A DNA stretch of 64,000 nucleotides from Flocculibacter collagenilyticus (lineage in GTDB: Bacteria; Pseudomonadota; Gammaproteobacteria; Enterobacterales; Alteromonadaceae): NCBI RefSeq assembly GCF_016469335.1, contig NZ_CP059888.1, positions 2,728,001 to 2,792,000 of the forward strand, given 5' to 3'. Positions 38,904 through 48,130 of this stretch are shown piece by piece. The notes under the pieces are model-generated. The model searched no databases and was not told the DNA's origin. It worked only from the letters and a program-made list of their open reading frames with translations. The translations under genes were made by a program, and so were the position numbers. Within the stretch, counting starts at the first letter, position 1. Each line of letters starts with the position of its first letter.

Positions 38904-39872
38904 TTAGAAGAAATAGTGCGTACCTTTAGATACTAGTTCGTTTGCGTCAATTTTTCCTCTAACACATTCACGAATATCACTATTTTTGAAAATATAAATT
39001 TTATCTTGCTTGTCACCATGACGATCTTTCGATACATCTTTGAGTACAAACGTCACATTTTCATCTTTGGGTAGCGAGCGCAAACCATTACCATAGTTAC
39101 ACAATGTTTCAGAGATCATTTGCTCTGCTGCTGAAAATAGTTGCTTTTGTGTACTCTTATATTCTTGCAATAAGGTTTGTTTTTTCTCTTTCATTGACTC
39201 AATTAACTTAGCGCGGTGTTTGTCGATTTCTTTACGCTTTTCTCTTATTTTAGCTATTTTTTTATCAACTTTATTTAGCTCTTTTTCAAGGCTTGATTTT
39301 TTTTCATGGGTAGCATGGCGACGTTCAAATTCTAAGTCACGTTTATCGCGTTCTAAGTCTCTGATATCAGAGTCTAAGTCTCGGATCTCGTCACGTAATT
39401 CACGTTCTTTTTCATTTCTTACATAAAAGCCTTGTACCGCACTTTCATAGGCATGCACTGACGACTTGATGGCTTCTTCGGCTATTTTGCCTACATTTTG
39501 CCCGTTTACTTCAATATCAAGTGAAGTGAGATCTAAGTCTTCTAATAGGTCTTCTGGCGGCATTGGTGGAACTGGCATGTTGTCGTCTATGTAATGAAAT
39601 ACCTTACGAAAATGGCGGCTACCACGCGTTTTAAGTTCAAATATAATGCCCTGCCCTGCTAGGTAATGGCTGTCTCCACTGCGCATTCTAAGCTCTTTGC
39701 TGTATACCTCTTCGGCGGTGGCGTTAATAATGTTTGACATAATGTCGATTTCTTTACGTAACTTGTCAAACTCTTCAGTGCTTTTAAACCCTGAGTTGGC
39801 AGCCTGAGCAGGTGTACTTATGGCTATTACTACGGCTGCAATTGTTGTGGTGATCCAGTTGTTCATAATCAT
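38904..39872 (-). CDS. Secreted coiled-coil protein in an ECF sigma operon
   Basis: The 322 residues begin with a signal peptide (about 1-24, ending in AQA). Residues about 150-245 form an unusually charged coiled coil (ELRDEIRDLDSDIRDLERD, then KKSSLEKELNKVDKKIAKIR). A proline-rich patch NMPVPPMPPEDLLEDLD lies at about 95-115, and the C-terminal domain (about 250-322) carries two cysteines (LCNYG and IRECVRG). Family not recognised. It starts 18 bp after the anti-sigma-like gene, so it is the third gene of an ECF operon and probably either an envelope sensor or the effector. It is predicted periplasmic. Confidence 0.65.
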   Translation of the reverse strand: MIMNNWITTTIAAVVIAISTPAQAANSGFKSTEEFDKLRKEIDIMSNIINATAEEVYSKELRMRSGDSHYLAGQGIIFELKTRGSRHFRKVFHYIDDNMPVPPMPPEDLLEDLDLTSLDIEVNGQNVGKIAEEAIKSSVHAYESAVQGFYVRNEKERELRDEIRDLDSDIRDLERDKRDLEFERRHATHEKKSSLEKELNKVDKKIAKIREKRKEIDKHRAKLIESMKEKKQTLLQEYKSTQKQLFSAAEQMISETLCNYGNGLRSLPKDENVTFVLKDVSKDRHGDKQDKIYIFKNSDIRECVRGKIDANELVSKGTHYFF

Positions 39873-39890
39873 GTTGCTCCAAATAATTGG

Positions 39891-40574
39891 TTATTCTTGC
39901 TCAAAACTTGTTTGGGTAAATGGGGTCGCCGTTTCTTTTTGTTTTGAGTTATATAGTTGATGCTTAAGTGTTTGAATTTGATGTTTGTATGTTTGTCGGT
40001 CGTCGTACCTTTGTTCATTAATGTAACTAACCAAGTCGTTAAGCTCTTCTTTGCGCTCTTTGCGCGAGGTGTCGACTAGGTAATTAACCATCTGAAGGGT
40101 TTGCTGTTGTTGTAGCTGTTCTCTTGATTCTATATAACGCGCTAATGAAGTTTGTTGCTCGGCCGCAAAGTCTTCTAGCCTATCGTTTAATTGCTTTTCA
40201 ACGTGTGATTGATTGTCACCTAGCGTAATTAACAAACCTTGATCTGACGAAGTGATTTGCACATTTAATAACACCAGCATGATAGCCACTGCCGACATCG
40301 TCATAGACGATAAAGCTAAAATATTAGCTTGCCACCATGGCCTTTCTGTTGGCTTGTGTTGGCGGTGTGAAAACGTACTGGCACGATTCCAGTTGGGTAC
40401 AGGTGTGTTGTCGTAACATTCAGATTGAGTATTCATCCAATTACCTGCTTGATAAGCTTTGCCGTATTCATCATCTTCTAGCAAGATATTTCTTTCATCT
40501 TCCGTGAGTGTTTGCCCATCAAGCCATTGGTTGAAAAGGGTTTCTGCATCATGCTGTTTGTGAGAATTCATCAT
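39891..40574 (-). CDS. Probable membrane-anchored anti-sigma factor
   Basis: The 227 residues overlap the ECF sigma gene by 26 bp. A cytoplasmic N terminus (about 1-83) with an acidic helix LFNQWLDGQTLTEDERNIL is followed by one transmembrane segment (about 85-107, ALSSMTMSAVAIMLVLLNV) and a periplasmic coiled coil (about 115-215). This topology is that of anti-sigma factors, although no ZAS (HxxxCxxC) motif is present. Function is inferred from position and topology. Confidence 0.7.
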   Translation of the reverse strand: MMNSHKQHDAETLFNQWLDGQTLTEDERNILLEDDEYGKAYQAGNWMNTQSECYDNTPVPNWNRASTFSHRQHKPTERPWWQANILALSSMTMSAVAIMLVLLNVQITSSDQGLLITLGDNQSHVEKQLNDRLEDFAAEQQTSLARYIESREQLQQQQTLQMVNYLVDTSRKERKEELNDLVSYINEQRYDDRQTYKHQIQTLKHQLYNSKQKETATPFTQTSFEQE

Positions 40575-41112
40575 GCACCTCCAAATATACTTTTAATTTA
40601 TCGAGCCCCGAATACAGCCTTGATTTCACTGTATTTGTTGAAATACCTAAGTTATGCGCAATTTGTTCGCACGTTAGGTGCTGAAAAAACTTCAACTCGA
40701 TAACAATTTTTTGATTAAACGGCAGACACTTTAGTGCCTGCAATAGCTGCTGATTATTTTGCCATTGATGCAAAATTTTATCGGGCATATTACGGCCAGA
40801 CTCGTCAGCAGGTTCGTCAATTTGATCAATATCAGTAAACTCTTTTTTGCGCCGGTAATATTCCACACTTCTAAAATGTGCAATTTTTAGCGCCCACGTT
40901 TTAAAGCTGCTGTCACCACGAAATGAAGATAAATTGCGACATATTCCAATAAACACTTCTTGCATTAGATCTGTTGCGTCATCGGGGTTACCTACCATAC
41001 GCAAACAATAATGAAAGATGGCTGTTTCATATCGTTTTACTAGCTTTAACCACGCTCGTTCATTTCCTGAAATCGCTTTGCTTATGAGTTTTTCATCAGT
41101 TTGTGCAAACAC
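40549..41112 (-). CDS. ECF RNA polymerase sigma factor
   Basis: Sigma-70 family group 4 factor. The 187 residues comprise region 2 (about 20-85, with RMVGNPDDATDLMQEVFIGICRNL and FKTWALKIAHFRSVEYYRRKKE) and region 4 (about 120-175, with LPFNQKIVIELKFFQHLTCEQIAHNLGISTNTVKSRLYSGLDKL). It is followed by the anti-sigma-like gene (26-bp overlap) and the secreted coiled-coil protein. I could not identify its own promoter by eye; an autoregulated -35/-10 is to be expected upstream of 41112. Confidence 0.93.
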   Translation of the reverse strand: MFAQTDEKLISKAISGNERAWLKLVKRYETAIFHYCLRMVGNPDDATDLMQEVFIGICRNLSSFRGDSSFKTWALKIAHFRSVEYYRRKKEFTDIDQIDEPADESGRNMPDKILHQWQNNQQLLQALKCLPFNQKIVIELKFFQHLTCEQIAHNLGISTNTVKSRLYSGLDKLKVYLEVHDEFSQTA

Positions 41113-41462
41113 GTTTCGCTCGTTTTATTTATGATTATTTGATGCTTTTTGTATTCATTCAAAAAGCGGCGTTTGTTTTCTTACTTACTTTGTCGCAGTG
41201 GTTAACTAAAAAGTTTGACGTTTCTAAAATTTATTTACTCTTCATGCCAACAACATAGGTAAGAATCTGATTATTATCATAATTTATTTATTTCTGTATA
41301 AGGTAGGAATGATGCGATTGAATAAGAAAAAGTTGATTGAGTGCGTTTTCATAGTGTTGTTTGCCTAAGCAAATATTGTTGGGAGTAAAGTGTTGCAGCG
41401 CAAATACAGCTGAGCGAGCACTTATAAAACTAAGTGCTCGTTTAAATGACTACAGGAAAATA
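41113..41462. other. Gene-free region upstream of the ECF operon
   Basis: These 350 bp contain no gene. They should hold the ECF operon promoter and the end of the DUF3224 gene. A perfect 9-bp hairpin, CGAGCACTT (41415-41423) with AAGTGCTCG (41432-41440), lies 23 bp past the DUF3224 stop and probably forms a weak terminator, though without a T-run on that strand. Confidence 0.6.
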
Positions 41463-41855
41463 TTAATTAATATTAACGTGATAATTAGCTTTGCCATTAT
41501 CGCCTGACTCAAACGAACCATGGCCTTCTAACCCAATAAACTCGCCTTTACCCGACCCGCTTAGAATAATAAAGTCGCTTTTCGCTTTACCGTTTTCAAA
41601 TACACCACTGTGCTGAAGTACGATAGAGCCTGACTTACCATTCATTGTTCCGGTTAATAGTTCATGGCCTACAAACGTTGCTTGAGAAGGTGATTGATAC
41701 GACATTAAATAATGCAATTCGCTATCACCTTCAAATATGCCGCTGTAGCTTTGTGTGATTTTTGCGTAGGTTTGTTTTGCGCCGTCTGGGCTTTCTTTGA
41801 TGGCTTCTTCATTCCAGCCTGTAATTTGAAATACCCCTGCGTTAGATTCAGTCAT
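41463..41855 (-). CDS. DUF3224 domain protein
   Basis: Small single-domain beta-barrel protein of the DUF3224 family (allene oxide cyclase-like fold expected). The ATG at 41855 (MTESNAGVFQ) is chosen because AAGGAA lies just upstream. The 130 residues show the family's YSGIFEGDSELHYLM, SGSIVLQHSGVFENGKAKSDFIILSGSGKGEF and the final GHGSFESGDNGKANYHV. No catalytic function is established. It appears monocistronic. Confidence 0.85.
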   Translation of the reverse strand: MTESNAGVFQITGWNEEAIKESPDGAKQTYAKITQSYSGIFEGDSELHYLMSYQSPSQATFVGHELLTGTMNGKSGSIVLQHSGVFENGKAKSDFIILSGSGKGEFIGLEGHGSFESGDNGKANYHVNIN

Positions 41856-41981
41856 TGTGTTTCCTTTCATCTTTATTGTTATTATTTTTGGGCGTACTTA
41901 ATATTGCACGCCACAAGTACAAAAACTATAACGCGACTGTTAGAGGATGTAAAACACCAAAAGTTTGCGAAAAAAATACAC

Positions 41982-43910
41982 TTAAAATGAAGTGGGTGTA
42001 TTAATAAACCCTTGGTAGCCGTCGAACTGATATTGAATAAACTGCGCTAATTGTTCGTTATTTTCAATATGTGATGCGATGACATGAATGTTTAAATTAT
42101 GGATTGCAGCCACTAAGGATGCAGTAAAGTAGGCGCGGTGATCTCCCACTGCGGCCATGGTGGTGTATATTGGCGCGACTTTCACATAATCCGGCTTAAT
42201 CGATTGTAAGTAATTAAGTGACTCAAACTTTTTACCCACATGATCAACGCCAAATGGGATTTTCTGTGTATGCAATACGTTTGCTAGGTGTAATGCAGAT
42301 TCATGGGAGTAAATGGCTGTATTTTCTGTTATTTCAAAGCATAAGCTTTGTTTAACTTGGTCATTTTGAATTATTTTTTCGAACCAAGTTAAAAACCCGT
42401 TATCATTAATTGCACAGCTAGACAGGTTAATTGCATACCTTGTATTAGACGAAGCTTTTAACTTTGCCATAACTAACTCTATTACTTTACGGTCAAAGCT
42501 TGGTCCTATGCCACTGTCTTCAAGTGTTGAGACAAACGCCCCTGCACTTATTTTGCCTAATTTTTCGTCATGCAGCCTGGCAAATATTTCAAAATGATAA
42601 ATTGGCGCATCTTCATCAAAGCAGTTCACTGCTTGTTTCTCTAAGTCTACCTTGTCGTTATCTACTGCGCTTTCTAATAACAGCTTAAGCTCACTTTTTG
42701 GTAATTCAAAAATCGGAATTTTATTATCTGATTTAACAAAGAAATGTTCAGACGATTGCTTAGCTTGGTTCAATGCGTTGTCCACCAGCGAAAGCGCTTT
42801 AGAAAGTGATAATGGCTCAGTGATTGCGCAGGCTGCCACTTTTACAAAATCATCATCTTCAAATAGGTTAACCACTTCGCTGTTATGTAACTCATTTATG
42901 AGTTCTTGCGCGAGCACGGTTATGTCTTCTTCGCCAGCGTCGGTAACCAGTACGCCAAATTGGTTAAGTGACAATCTGCACAGTACGTACTGTTGCTCAT
43001 TTTTGCATACTGCCCGTAAAATCTCGCCCAACCGTACAACCACTTCATCACGTTTATGGAAGCCTAATTGCTGATTAATTTGATCAAGTCCTGTTATTTC
43101 AATAAACATTAAGTAGCCGTGAGGGTTATCTGACAACCAACTGGTTACATGGCTATTAAAATAATGGCGATTACTTAACCCGGTGGTAGGATCTTGCAGT
43201 GCTTGCAGCTTTAACGATTCATGTAATCTGGCATCTTTATTAAATTGCGTTTTGATCCGTTCGCTCATGTTATTGATGGCTTGCACTAAAAAGCGAAACT
43301 CTTTGATGTTAGGTAGCGGGATCTCATCCCCCACGTAATGCTTGCGGATCCGATTTACTCGGCGAATAACCAAATAAACTGGTTTTAACATCTTCCCGAC
43401 GCCAACTGCTGCAAGCGCAATAATTAAGACTATTAACAATAAAAACCAGCCAATCGTATTAATGATCGATTGCCATAAATGTTGATATGCATAAGCAGGA
43501 TTACCTGTAATGGTAAGCGTACCTGCTTGCCGCCATTGGTTGTCCATTAAGCTGGTGGATGCTTCAACAATGGGAAATTGTGCAAATTCAATAAACGCAG
43601 TGGGTACGCCATCTATTTTCAGAGGTTGGGTATATGCGATGTTAGGCTGATCATTTAAATCCACTTCTACCGATAAGTAAAAGCCACTATTGCCGTAGGC
43701 ATTCACTGTCGCGTTAATCATCTCAGTATCTAGCGGGTTTAAATAGGGCCCAATACGCATAGATACTGACGTTACTGCGTTCTGCAAGTCTGACTCTAAC
43801 TGACTGTATAAATAACTTTTGGTTGTTGCATAGTTAATCCATAACACGCCAATCAAATTAACAAGTAAGCACAGAATGATAATAATGGTAATTCTATTTA
43901 TTAGTCGCAT
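41982..43910 (-). CDS. LapD-like c-di-GMP receptor with degenerate GGDEF and EAL domains
   Basis: Inner-membrane receptor that in the LapD family binds cytosolic c-di-GMP and in turn holds the periplasmic protease LapG. The 642 residues have transmembrane segments at about 8-25 and 150-172. Between them is a LapD/MoxY-type periplasmic domain with Trp126 (NQWRQAG), matching the LapG-docking tryptophan, and the conserved GNPAYAYQHLWQ. A HAMP region follows. The GGDEF motif reads SLNQF and the EAL motif EIFAR; DDFG reads DHVG and KID reads KVA. Both should be catalytically dead, leaving c-di-GMP binding by EAL. Named here as LapD-like because the adjacent gene has a LapG-type fold. Confidence 0.88.
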   Translation of the reverse strand: MRLINRITIIIILCLLVNLIGVLWINYATTKSYLYSQLESDLQNAVTSVSMRIGPYLNPLDTEMINATVNAYGNSGFYLSVEVDLNDQPNIAYTQPLKIDGVPTAFIEFAQFPIVEASTSLMDNQWRQAGTLTITGNPAYAYQHLWQSIINTIGWFLLLIVLIIALAAVGVGKMLKPVYLVIRRVNRIRKHYVGDEIPLPNIKEFRFLVQAINNMSERIKTQFNKDARLHESLKLQALQDPTTGLSNRHYFNSHVTSWLSDNPHGYLMFIEITGLDQINQQLGFHKRDEVVVRLGEILRAVCKNEQQYVLCRLSLNQFGVLVTDAGEEDITVLAQELINELHNSEVVNLFEDDDFVKVAACAITEPLSLSKALSLVDNALNQAKQSSEHFFVKSDNKIPIFELPKSELKLLLESAVDNDKVDLEKQAVNCFDEDAPIYHFEIFARLHDEKLGKISAGAFVSTLEDSGIGPSFDRKVIELVMAKLKASSNTRYAINLSSCAINDNGFLTWFEKIIQNDQVKQSLCFEITENTAIYSHESALHLANVLHTQKIPFGVDHVGKKFESLNYLQSIKPDYVKVAPIYTTMAAVGDHRAYFTASLVAAIHNLNIHVIASHIENNEQLAQFIQYQFDGYQGFINTPTSF

Positions 43911-44055
43911 AGAAGTTAAATAATGCCTCTGAAATTATAATGTTTTTAGTGTTTTGAATTTACTGGTTAACGAGTTACACGGCTGGAATACCGTCATCTT
44001 TAGGTATACTAACTATAGCCTATAAATTTAGCGTTTATATTAAGATCAACACGCC

Positions 44056-45720
44056 CTAGCTATTCTGAGCGTTTGGATCACAGGCTTCGTATTGCGCTGT
44101 TCGTGCATCATCTAGCTTTCTTAATATTGCTGCAACCGCCTTGTTTGCATCCATGTAAGCTTGTTTTGCCGCGCTGATACGTGCTTCTTTTGATAAATTC
44201 GCGTTTTGCGTAGTTTGCATAATGGGAGAATTAACCAATAAAGCGCGATACTCAGCTTGTTTCTCAGCTAGTGTTAGCTCTGCTAAGCCCAGCTCTATAT
44301 TGTCATTTTTAATATTGTCATGCTCTGCGAGCATGCATTCGCTTGGCTTGTATAAGTCGGCAATGTTAGGTGCCGAAATCTTCATTGCTGCTACCGCATT
44401 CGCGCTTCCTGCTTCGCCCACTGCCACGCCACACGTAAAGTCTTTGCAGTTCATCTCAGCATTCGAAAATTGGTATAGCTTTCCTGTTGTAAAGTCAACG
44501 TTATAAGCACCATGGAACGCCATCACAGTAACAAATTCATTTTCAACGCCGTAGCCTAACCCGTACGGTGTTGCACGCCCTCTACCATCTTGATTACGCG
44601 AATGAGCAATACCTAAATTGTGACCTAAAGCATGCGCCAGTGTGTAATCGCCACAGGTATTTGCAGCAATGGTGGCCACCATAAAATCTTTATAATCGGT
44701 AAAGTCTGTGCTGTCTTGATAACCTGTTAACCAAGATGCAGCACAACCTTCTTGGCTATCTTCGTATGACCGCATCAACACCACTAAATCCGCGCCATAT
44801 TTTAGTTGCAGCTGAATTCGGTCTGTAAACTCGCCTTGCAATAACGTTATTTGGTTCAACGCCTCAGAAGCCGTGGTTTGATTGCTGTAATTAACTTTTC
44901 TTGTACCGACTACTTTTAGCGTTACTGGTAGATTACTTGTGGCAAAAATTTGATTAGTAACACTCATTAAGTGACGAATACGAGGTAACGCATTGCCTTT
45001 GTATTCATCTTCTAACGCTTGGTTATAATAAACCAACACATCTAGCTGTGTAGCGGGTTCAACGTCCACTAATTTGTCTAATTTATATCGTGATTCAAGC
45101 GACTTCCAGCTTTGTTCACGTTGCTGCTCATCACTGATATTACCTTCCGTTTTTTGTTGGGTCTGCCACAATTGTTTTCCATCAAGACTGTGGATTGGCA
45201 CAATATCTGGCCGTTCGTTAGCTCTTTTTAGGGCGGTGGTGGTGCTATCTAAAATAAAAGGTATTTGATTCGGTGAAGGATAATAAGCGAGCACTAACTG
45301 TAGATTATTCTGTGAACTTGCTTTGTTTGATTTAGCAAACACCAGTTTTAACGCATCCGCCTCAATGCCCATTTCTAGCAGGGTAAAATATTTTGCGGTG
45401 CTAAACTCTTCGCTGTCGCCTGCATATTGCCCAATAAACTCTATTGGCGTGGCCCAATAATCATCTTGTCCCCACACTTCAGCATCATCTACATTAATAA
45501 AATAATTGAAAAAGGTGTTTACCTTTTTCACCCGCTCCAACGGTGTAAATTGTTCATGCAAAGCAATCATTTTGCGCCATATTTCAACGCGCTTTCCGGC
45601 CTCGTCACCATATTCTGCGGCAACATTTCTAATAATTTGTTCCGCTTTTATTTCTGGCTCTACCGCACTTGCAGCTTGCACAAACAGTATTATAAAAATG
45701 GCGGTTAGCGCTTTAAACAT
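44056..45720 (-). CDS. Secreted fusion of a LapG-like domain and a metzincin domain, both with disrupted active sites
   Basis: I place the start at the ATG at 45720 (signal peptide MFKALTAIFIILFVQAASA), with AAGG upstream, over the ATG at 45753. Residues about 30-190 follow the LapG pattern (EIWRKMI, VNTFFNYFINV, DDYWATPIEF, AKYFTLLEMGI, LVLAYY, ILD). The catalytic Cys is Ser103 (GDSEEF for GDCEDF) and the His is Gln141; Asp158 remains at the correct spacing. The rest (about 225-460) is metzincin-like: HALGHNLGIAH at 363-373 keeps the three zinc histidines but has Ala364 for the catalytic Glu. The Met-turn VTVMAF follows. It lies 145 bp upstream of the LapD-like gene on the same strand. It should bind, not cut; family assignments are from motif comparison, not a search. 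Confidence 0.8.
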   Translation of the reverse strand: MFKALTAIFIILFVQAASAVEPEIKAEQIIRNVAAEYGDEAGKRVEIWRKMIALHEQFTPLERVKKVNTFFNYFINVDDAEVWGQDDYWATPIEFIGQYAGDSEEFSTAKYFTLLEMGIEADALKLVFAKSNKASSQNNLQLVLAYYPSPNQIPFILDSTTTALKRANERPDIVPIHSLDGKQLWQTQQKTEGNISDEQQREQSWKSLESRYKLDKLVDVEPATQLDVLVYYNQALEDEYKGNALPRIRHLMSVTNQIFATSNLPVTLKVVGTRKVNYSNQTTASEALNQITLLQGEFTDRIQLQLKYGADLVVLMRSYEDSQEGCAASWLTGYQDSTDFTDYKDFMVATIAANTCGDYTLAHALGHNLGIAHSRNQDGRGRATPYGLGYGVENEFVTVMAFHGAYNVDFTTGKLYQFSNAEMNCKDFTCGVAVGEAGSANAVAAMKISAPNIADLYKPSECMLAEHDNIKNDNIELGLAELTLAEKQAEYRALLVNSPIMQTTQNANLSKEARISAAKQAYMDANKAVAAILRKLDDARTAQYEACDPNAQNS

Positions 45721-45777
45721 TGTTGTTAACCTTTTGGGGAAAAGTGCTTTCATTTGCCAATAGCCTTTTTACTCTGC

Positions 45778-46560
45778 TTATTCTATCGCTGTAACATTCG
45801 TTTTAGCCGCCGCTGAGATCACATTTACTTTTTCAAGTAGTTGTGGCTCGGGTACCAGCTGGTCGTTTTCATAAAACGTATTTAGCACTTCTTCGGTAGG
45901 CACCTTATAAATAACGCCACTATTATTACTGGCGCTCAATATATATGAACCTCGAGGAGATGAAATGGTTGCGTAAGAGTTGTTTTCTGCTTGGGTAAAA
46001 ACCACGGGATAGCGCTGGCCATTTTGCATATTGTACCCCGTCCAAGAGCTTTCACCACTTTCATTAAGAGAGGTCTTTTCTACTTTTGCCAGTAAGCTTT
46101 CACCTTCTGGTAGTGGCAAGGATAGCGTCTCTCCCACTAAAGGCATGCTGACCCCTTCTTCCAGTGAAATAGACGCATATTCATCGGTGTATTTACGTCT
46201 ATCGGCCAATAGCAGCGCCTGCGATACACCACTATTTGTTTGCCAGCCAACTAGCTCTACTTTATCAATTACATTGTATTGGTCGATTTTCTTTTTTAAT
46301 TCAGCTTTAGAAAGTTTTCTTTTTTTTGGGGATACTTTAGCAACCATTTTCGTTTTCTTAACTACAACTGGCGCAGAGTAAGACGGATAACGGTGATCGT
46401 TGATATTAGTCGTGCTAGTTCGCTGATTCTTTTTCGTTGTATTTACTTCATCAGTTACACTTTCATCAAAGTTCACTTTGGGCTCGCTCACTACTGTGTA
46501 CTGCACTAGGAATACCGCTAAAGCGAGAGTAATTATGCCAACGAGTAGCCATTTATTCAT
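45778..46560 (-). CDS. Membrane-anchored beta-rich protein, resembling a metzincin propeptide domain
   Basis: The 260 residues begin with one hydrophobic anchor (about 4-22, LLVGIITLALAVFLVQYTV), a basic, disordered linker (about 60-90, KTKMVAKVSPKKRKLSKAEL) and a beta-rich domain (about 95-235) with SLPLPEGESLLAKVE, SSWTGYNMQNGQRYPVVFTQ and YATISSPRGSYILSAS. The last pattern (WTG..., then I..P.GSY.L) resembles the N-terminal domain found ahead of secreted metzincins. Since the downstream neighbour (57 bp) carries a metzincin domain without one, this could be its separately encoded partner. That is inference. Confidence 0.55.
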   Translation of the reverse strand: MNKWLLVGIITLALAVFLVQYTVVSEPKVNFDESVTDEVNTTKKNQRTSTTNINDHRYPSYSAPVVVKKTKMVAKVSPKKRKLSKAELKKKIDQYNVIDKVELVGWQTNSGVSQALLLADRRKYTDEYASISLEEGVSMPLVGETLSLPLPEGESLLAKVEKTSLNESGESSWTGYNMQNGQRYPVVFTQAENNSYATISSPRGSYILSASNNSGVIYKVPTEEVLNTFYENDQLVPEPQLLEKVNVISAAAKTNVTAIE

Positions 46561-46690
46561 TATTTCGCCTTATCGATTGAGCGCGCTAATTGAAAGAAAC
46601 ACTGATACATAAGTTCATAGAAACATAAGCACATACATATAAAGTTTCGTGTATGCACTATCGTTTTGCAAATTTCGTTGGTAAATATCC

Positions 46691-48130
46691 TTAAGTTGAA
46701 GATATCTTGAAAGGTTGAGTAGTGTCACTCATGGGTATGGTCACGGTAACAATAAATAAATGCGGCTCAGCTATACGAGTAACTTTCCAGCCCAAACTGT
46801 CACCAATTTTATCTGCCATCACTAACCCAACACCAAAACCATAACTACTATCGTGTTGAGTAGGCTGCTGAGCGTCAGGGCATTTATCATTTCTTATCGT
46901 CACTATTATGCTGTTATTGCATTGTTTTGCCTCACTTAATCTAATTTCGATGAAGCTGTTGGCATATTGTTCAGCGTTTTTAAGCAATAAATTAAACAAT
47001 AATTCCACTAACTTTGGTTGAGTTGTAACAAGCTGAGCTGCATATGTATGGTTTTGGCCAGTGCTTTGACCAGTGCTTTGACCAGTGCTTTGACCAGCGC
47101 TTTGACCAGTGCTTAAATCATCCACATAAGACAACGAAAGATTAGCATGACTATTGAGTGCCGACTGCCTACTTAGCATGTTACTCATTACGTTATTCAA
47201 CACACTATTTATCGTTTCGTATAATTTCACGCTTTCTTTGGCAGTAACATTTGCTTGCCAAAGTTGTAAAATGGAATGACTTAACTGATTTATATCGTCA
47301 CTCGCCTGCTTCATTTCACTCAAAATCGGCAAACTTAGTAGAGGTAAGTCATCAATTTGATCTAAACGAGATAATCCTGTCGATATACGCGATAAAGGTT
47401 GGCGTATCTCATGGCTTAAGAACGTCGAAAACGCTTTTTCTCGTTGAATCACTTGCTGCTCTTTTCGCAAGGTTGTAGCTATCACGTTGGATGCCTTTGC
47501 AAACTCGGAAAACCTTAGCTTGTCTGAATCTTGAGTGTAATTAATAAACTCGTGCTCAGATTGCACATTCATTAAATTATCAATATTGTACTGTAATAGC
47601 TCCGCCTGTTGTTTTATGCGTTTAGTTACTAGTAATACAACTACCGACATCGCTGCCAGTGCTAACAGACCAACTAATGTAAAAAGCGGCATCAAGTTAA
47701 TTGAGTCATGCTTATCAAATATATGAAGCACATATATAACGGGTGACGCATCATCATACTGATAAACTAAGCTATAAATATCCTGCCTAGGGAAATCTAA
47801 AAATTGCATGCTATTTACAGCATTTATTGAAAAATCAGCATGTTGGCGGATATAAAGAGGTATGTCGGACGCATCAAAAAATACTTTCTGATTTTCAGAA
47901 TTTAAATATGCCGTAGGCAAGTTTTGCTGATATAAGCTATGTGCGCGTTCAGCATCTTGAAACAAGTAAAACTCGGTGGTGTCATCTAAACCAAAGTAAT
48001 AACTAATATTAGCTAGCGCAAACCACGCTATGGCGATAATACTTAAACCAGCATAAAGCCGCCATGCAACATACGATGAAATTGATACTAATTTCTGTTT
48101 ATTCGGTTTCGTCACATTTTTGCTAAACAT
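46691..48130 (-). CDS. Sensor histidine kinase
   Basis: The 479 residues have two transmembrane segments (about 27-46 and 155-175) around a periplasmic sensor domain, a HAMP-like linker, the HisKA H-box FLSHEIRQPLSRISTGL (the phosphorylated His in SHEIRQP), the N-box LLFNLLLKNAEQYANSF and the G-box SYGFGVGLVMADKIG. A run of STGQ repeats (encoded by the 12-bp tandem repeat at 47056-47115) lies between the DHp and ATPase parts. It overlaps the response regulator by 8 bp. The sensed signal is unknown. Confidence 0.9.
   Translation of the reverse strand: MFSKNVTKPNKQKLVSISSYVAWRLYAGLSIIAIAWFALANISYYFGLDDTTEFYLFQDAERAHSLYQQNLPTAYLNSENQKVFFDASDIPLYIRQHADFSINAVNSMQFLDFPRQDIYSLVYQYDDASPVIYVLHIFDKHDSINLMPLFTLVGLLALAAMSVVVLLVTKRIKQQAELLQYNIDNLMNVQSEHEFINYTQDSDKLRFSEFAKASNVIATTLRKEQQVIQREKAFSTFLSHEIRQPLSRISTGLSRLDQIDDLPLLSLPILSEMKQASDDINQLSHSILQLWQANVTAKESVKLYETINSVLNNVMSNMLSRQSALNSHANLSLSYVDDLSTGQSAGQSTGQSTGQSTGQNHTYAAQLVTTQPKLVELLFNLLLKNAEQYANSFIEIRLSEAKQCNNSIIVTIRNDKCPDAQQPTQHDSSYGFGVGLVMADKIGDSLGWKVTRIAEPHLFIVTVTIPMSDTTQPFKISST
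47056..47115. repeat. In-frame 12-bp tandem repeat in the histidine kinase gene
   Basis: Five near-identical units (GACCAGTGCTTT with two single-base variants) encode alternating STGQ and SAGQ. The unit length is a multiple of three, so copy-number changes would lengthen or shorten the linker without shifting the frame. Confidence 0.9.
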
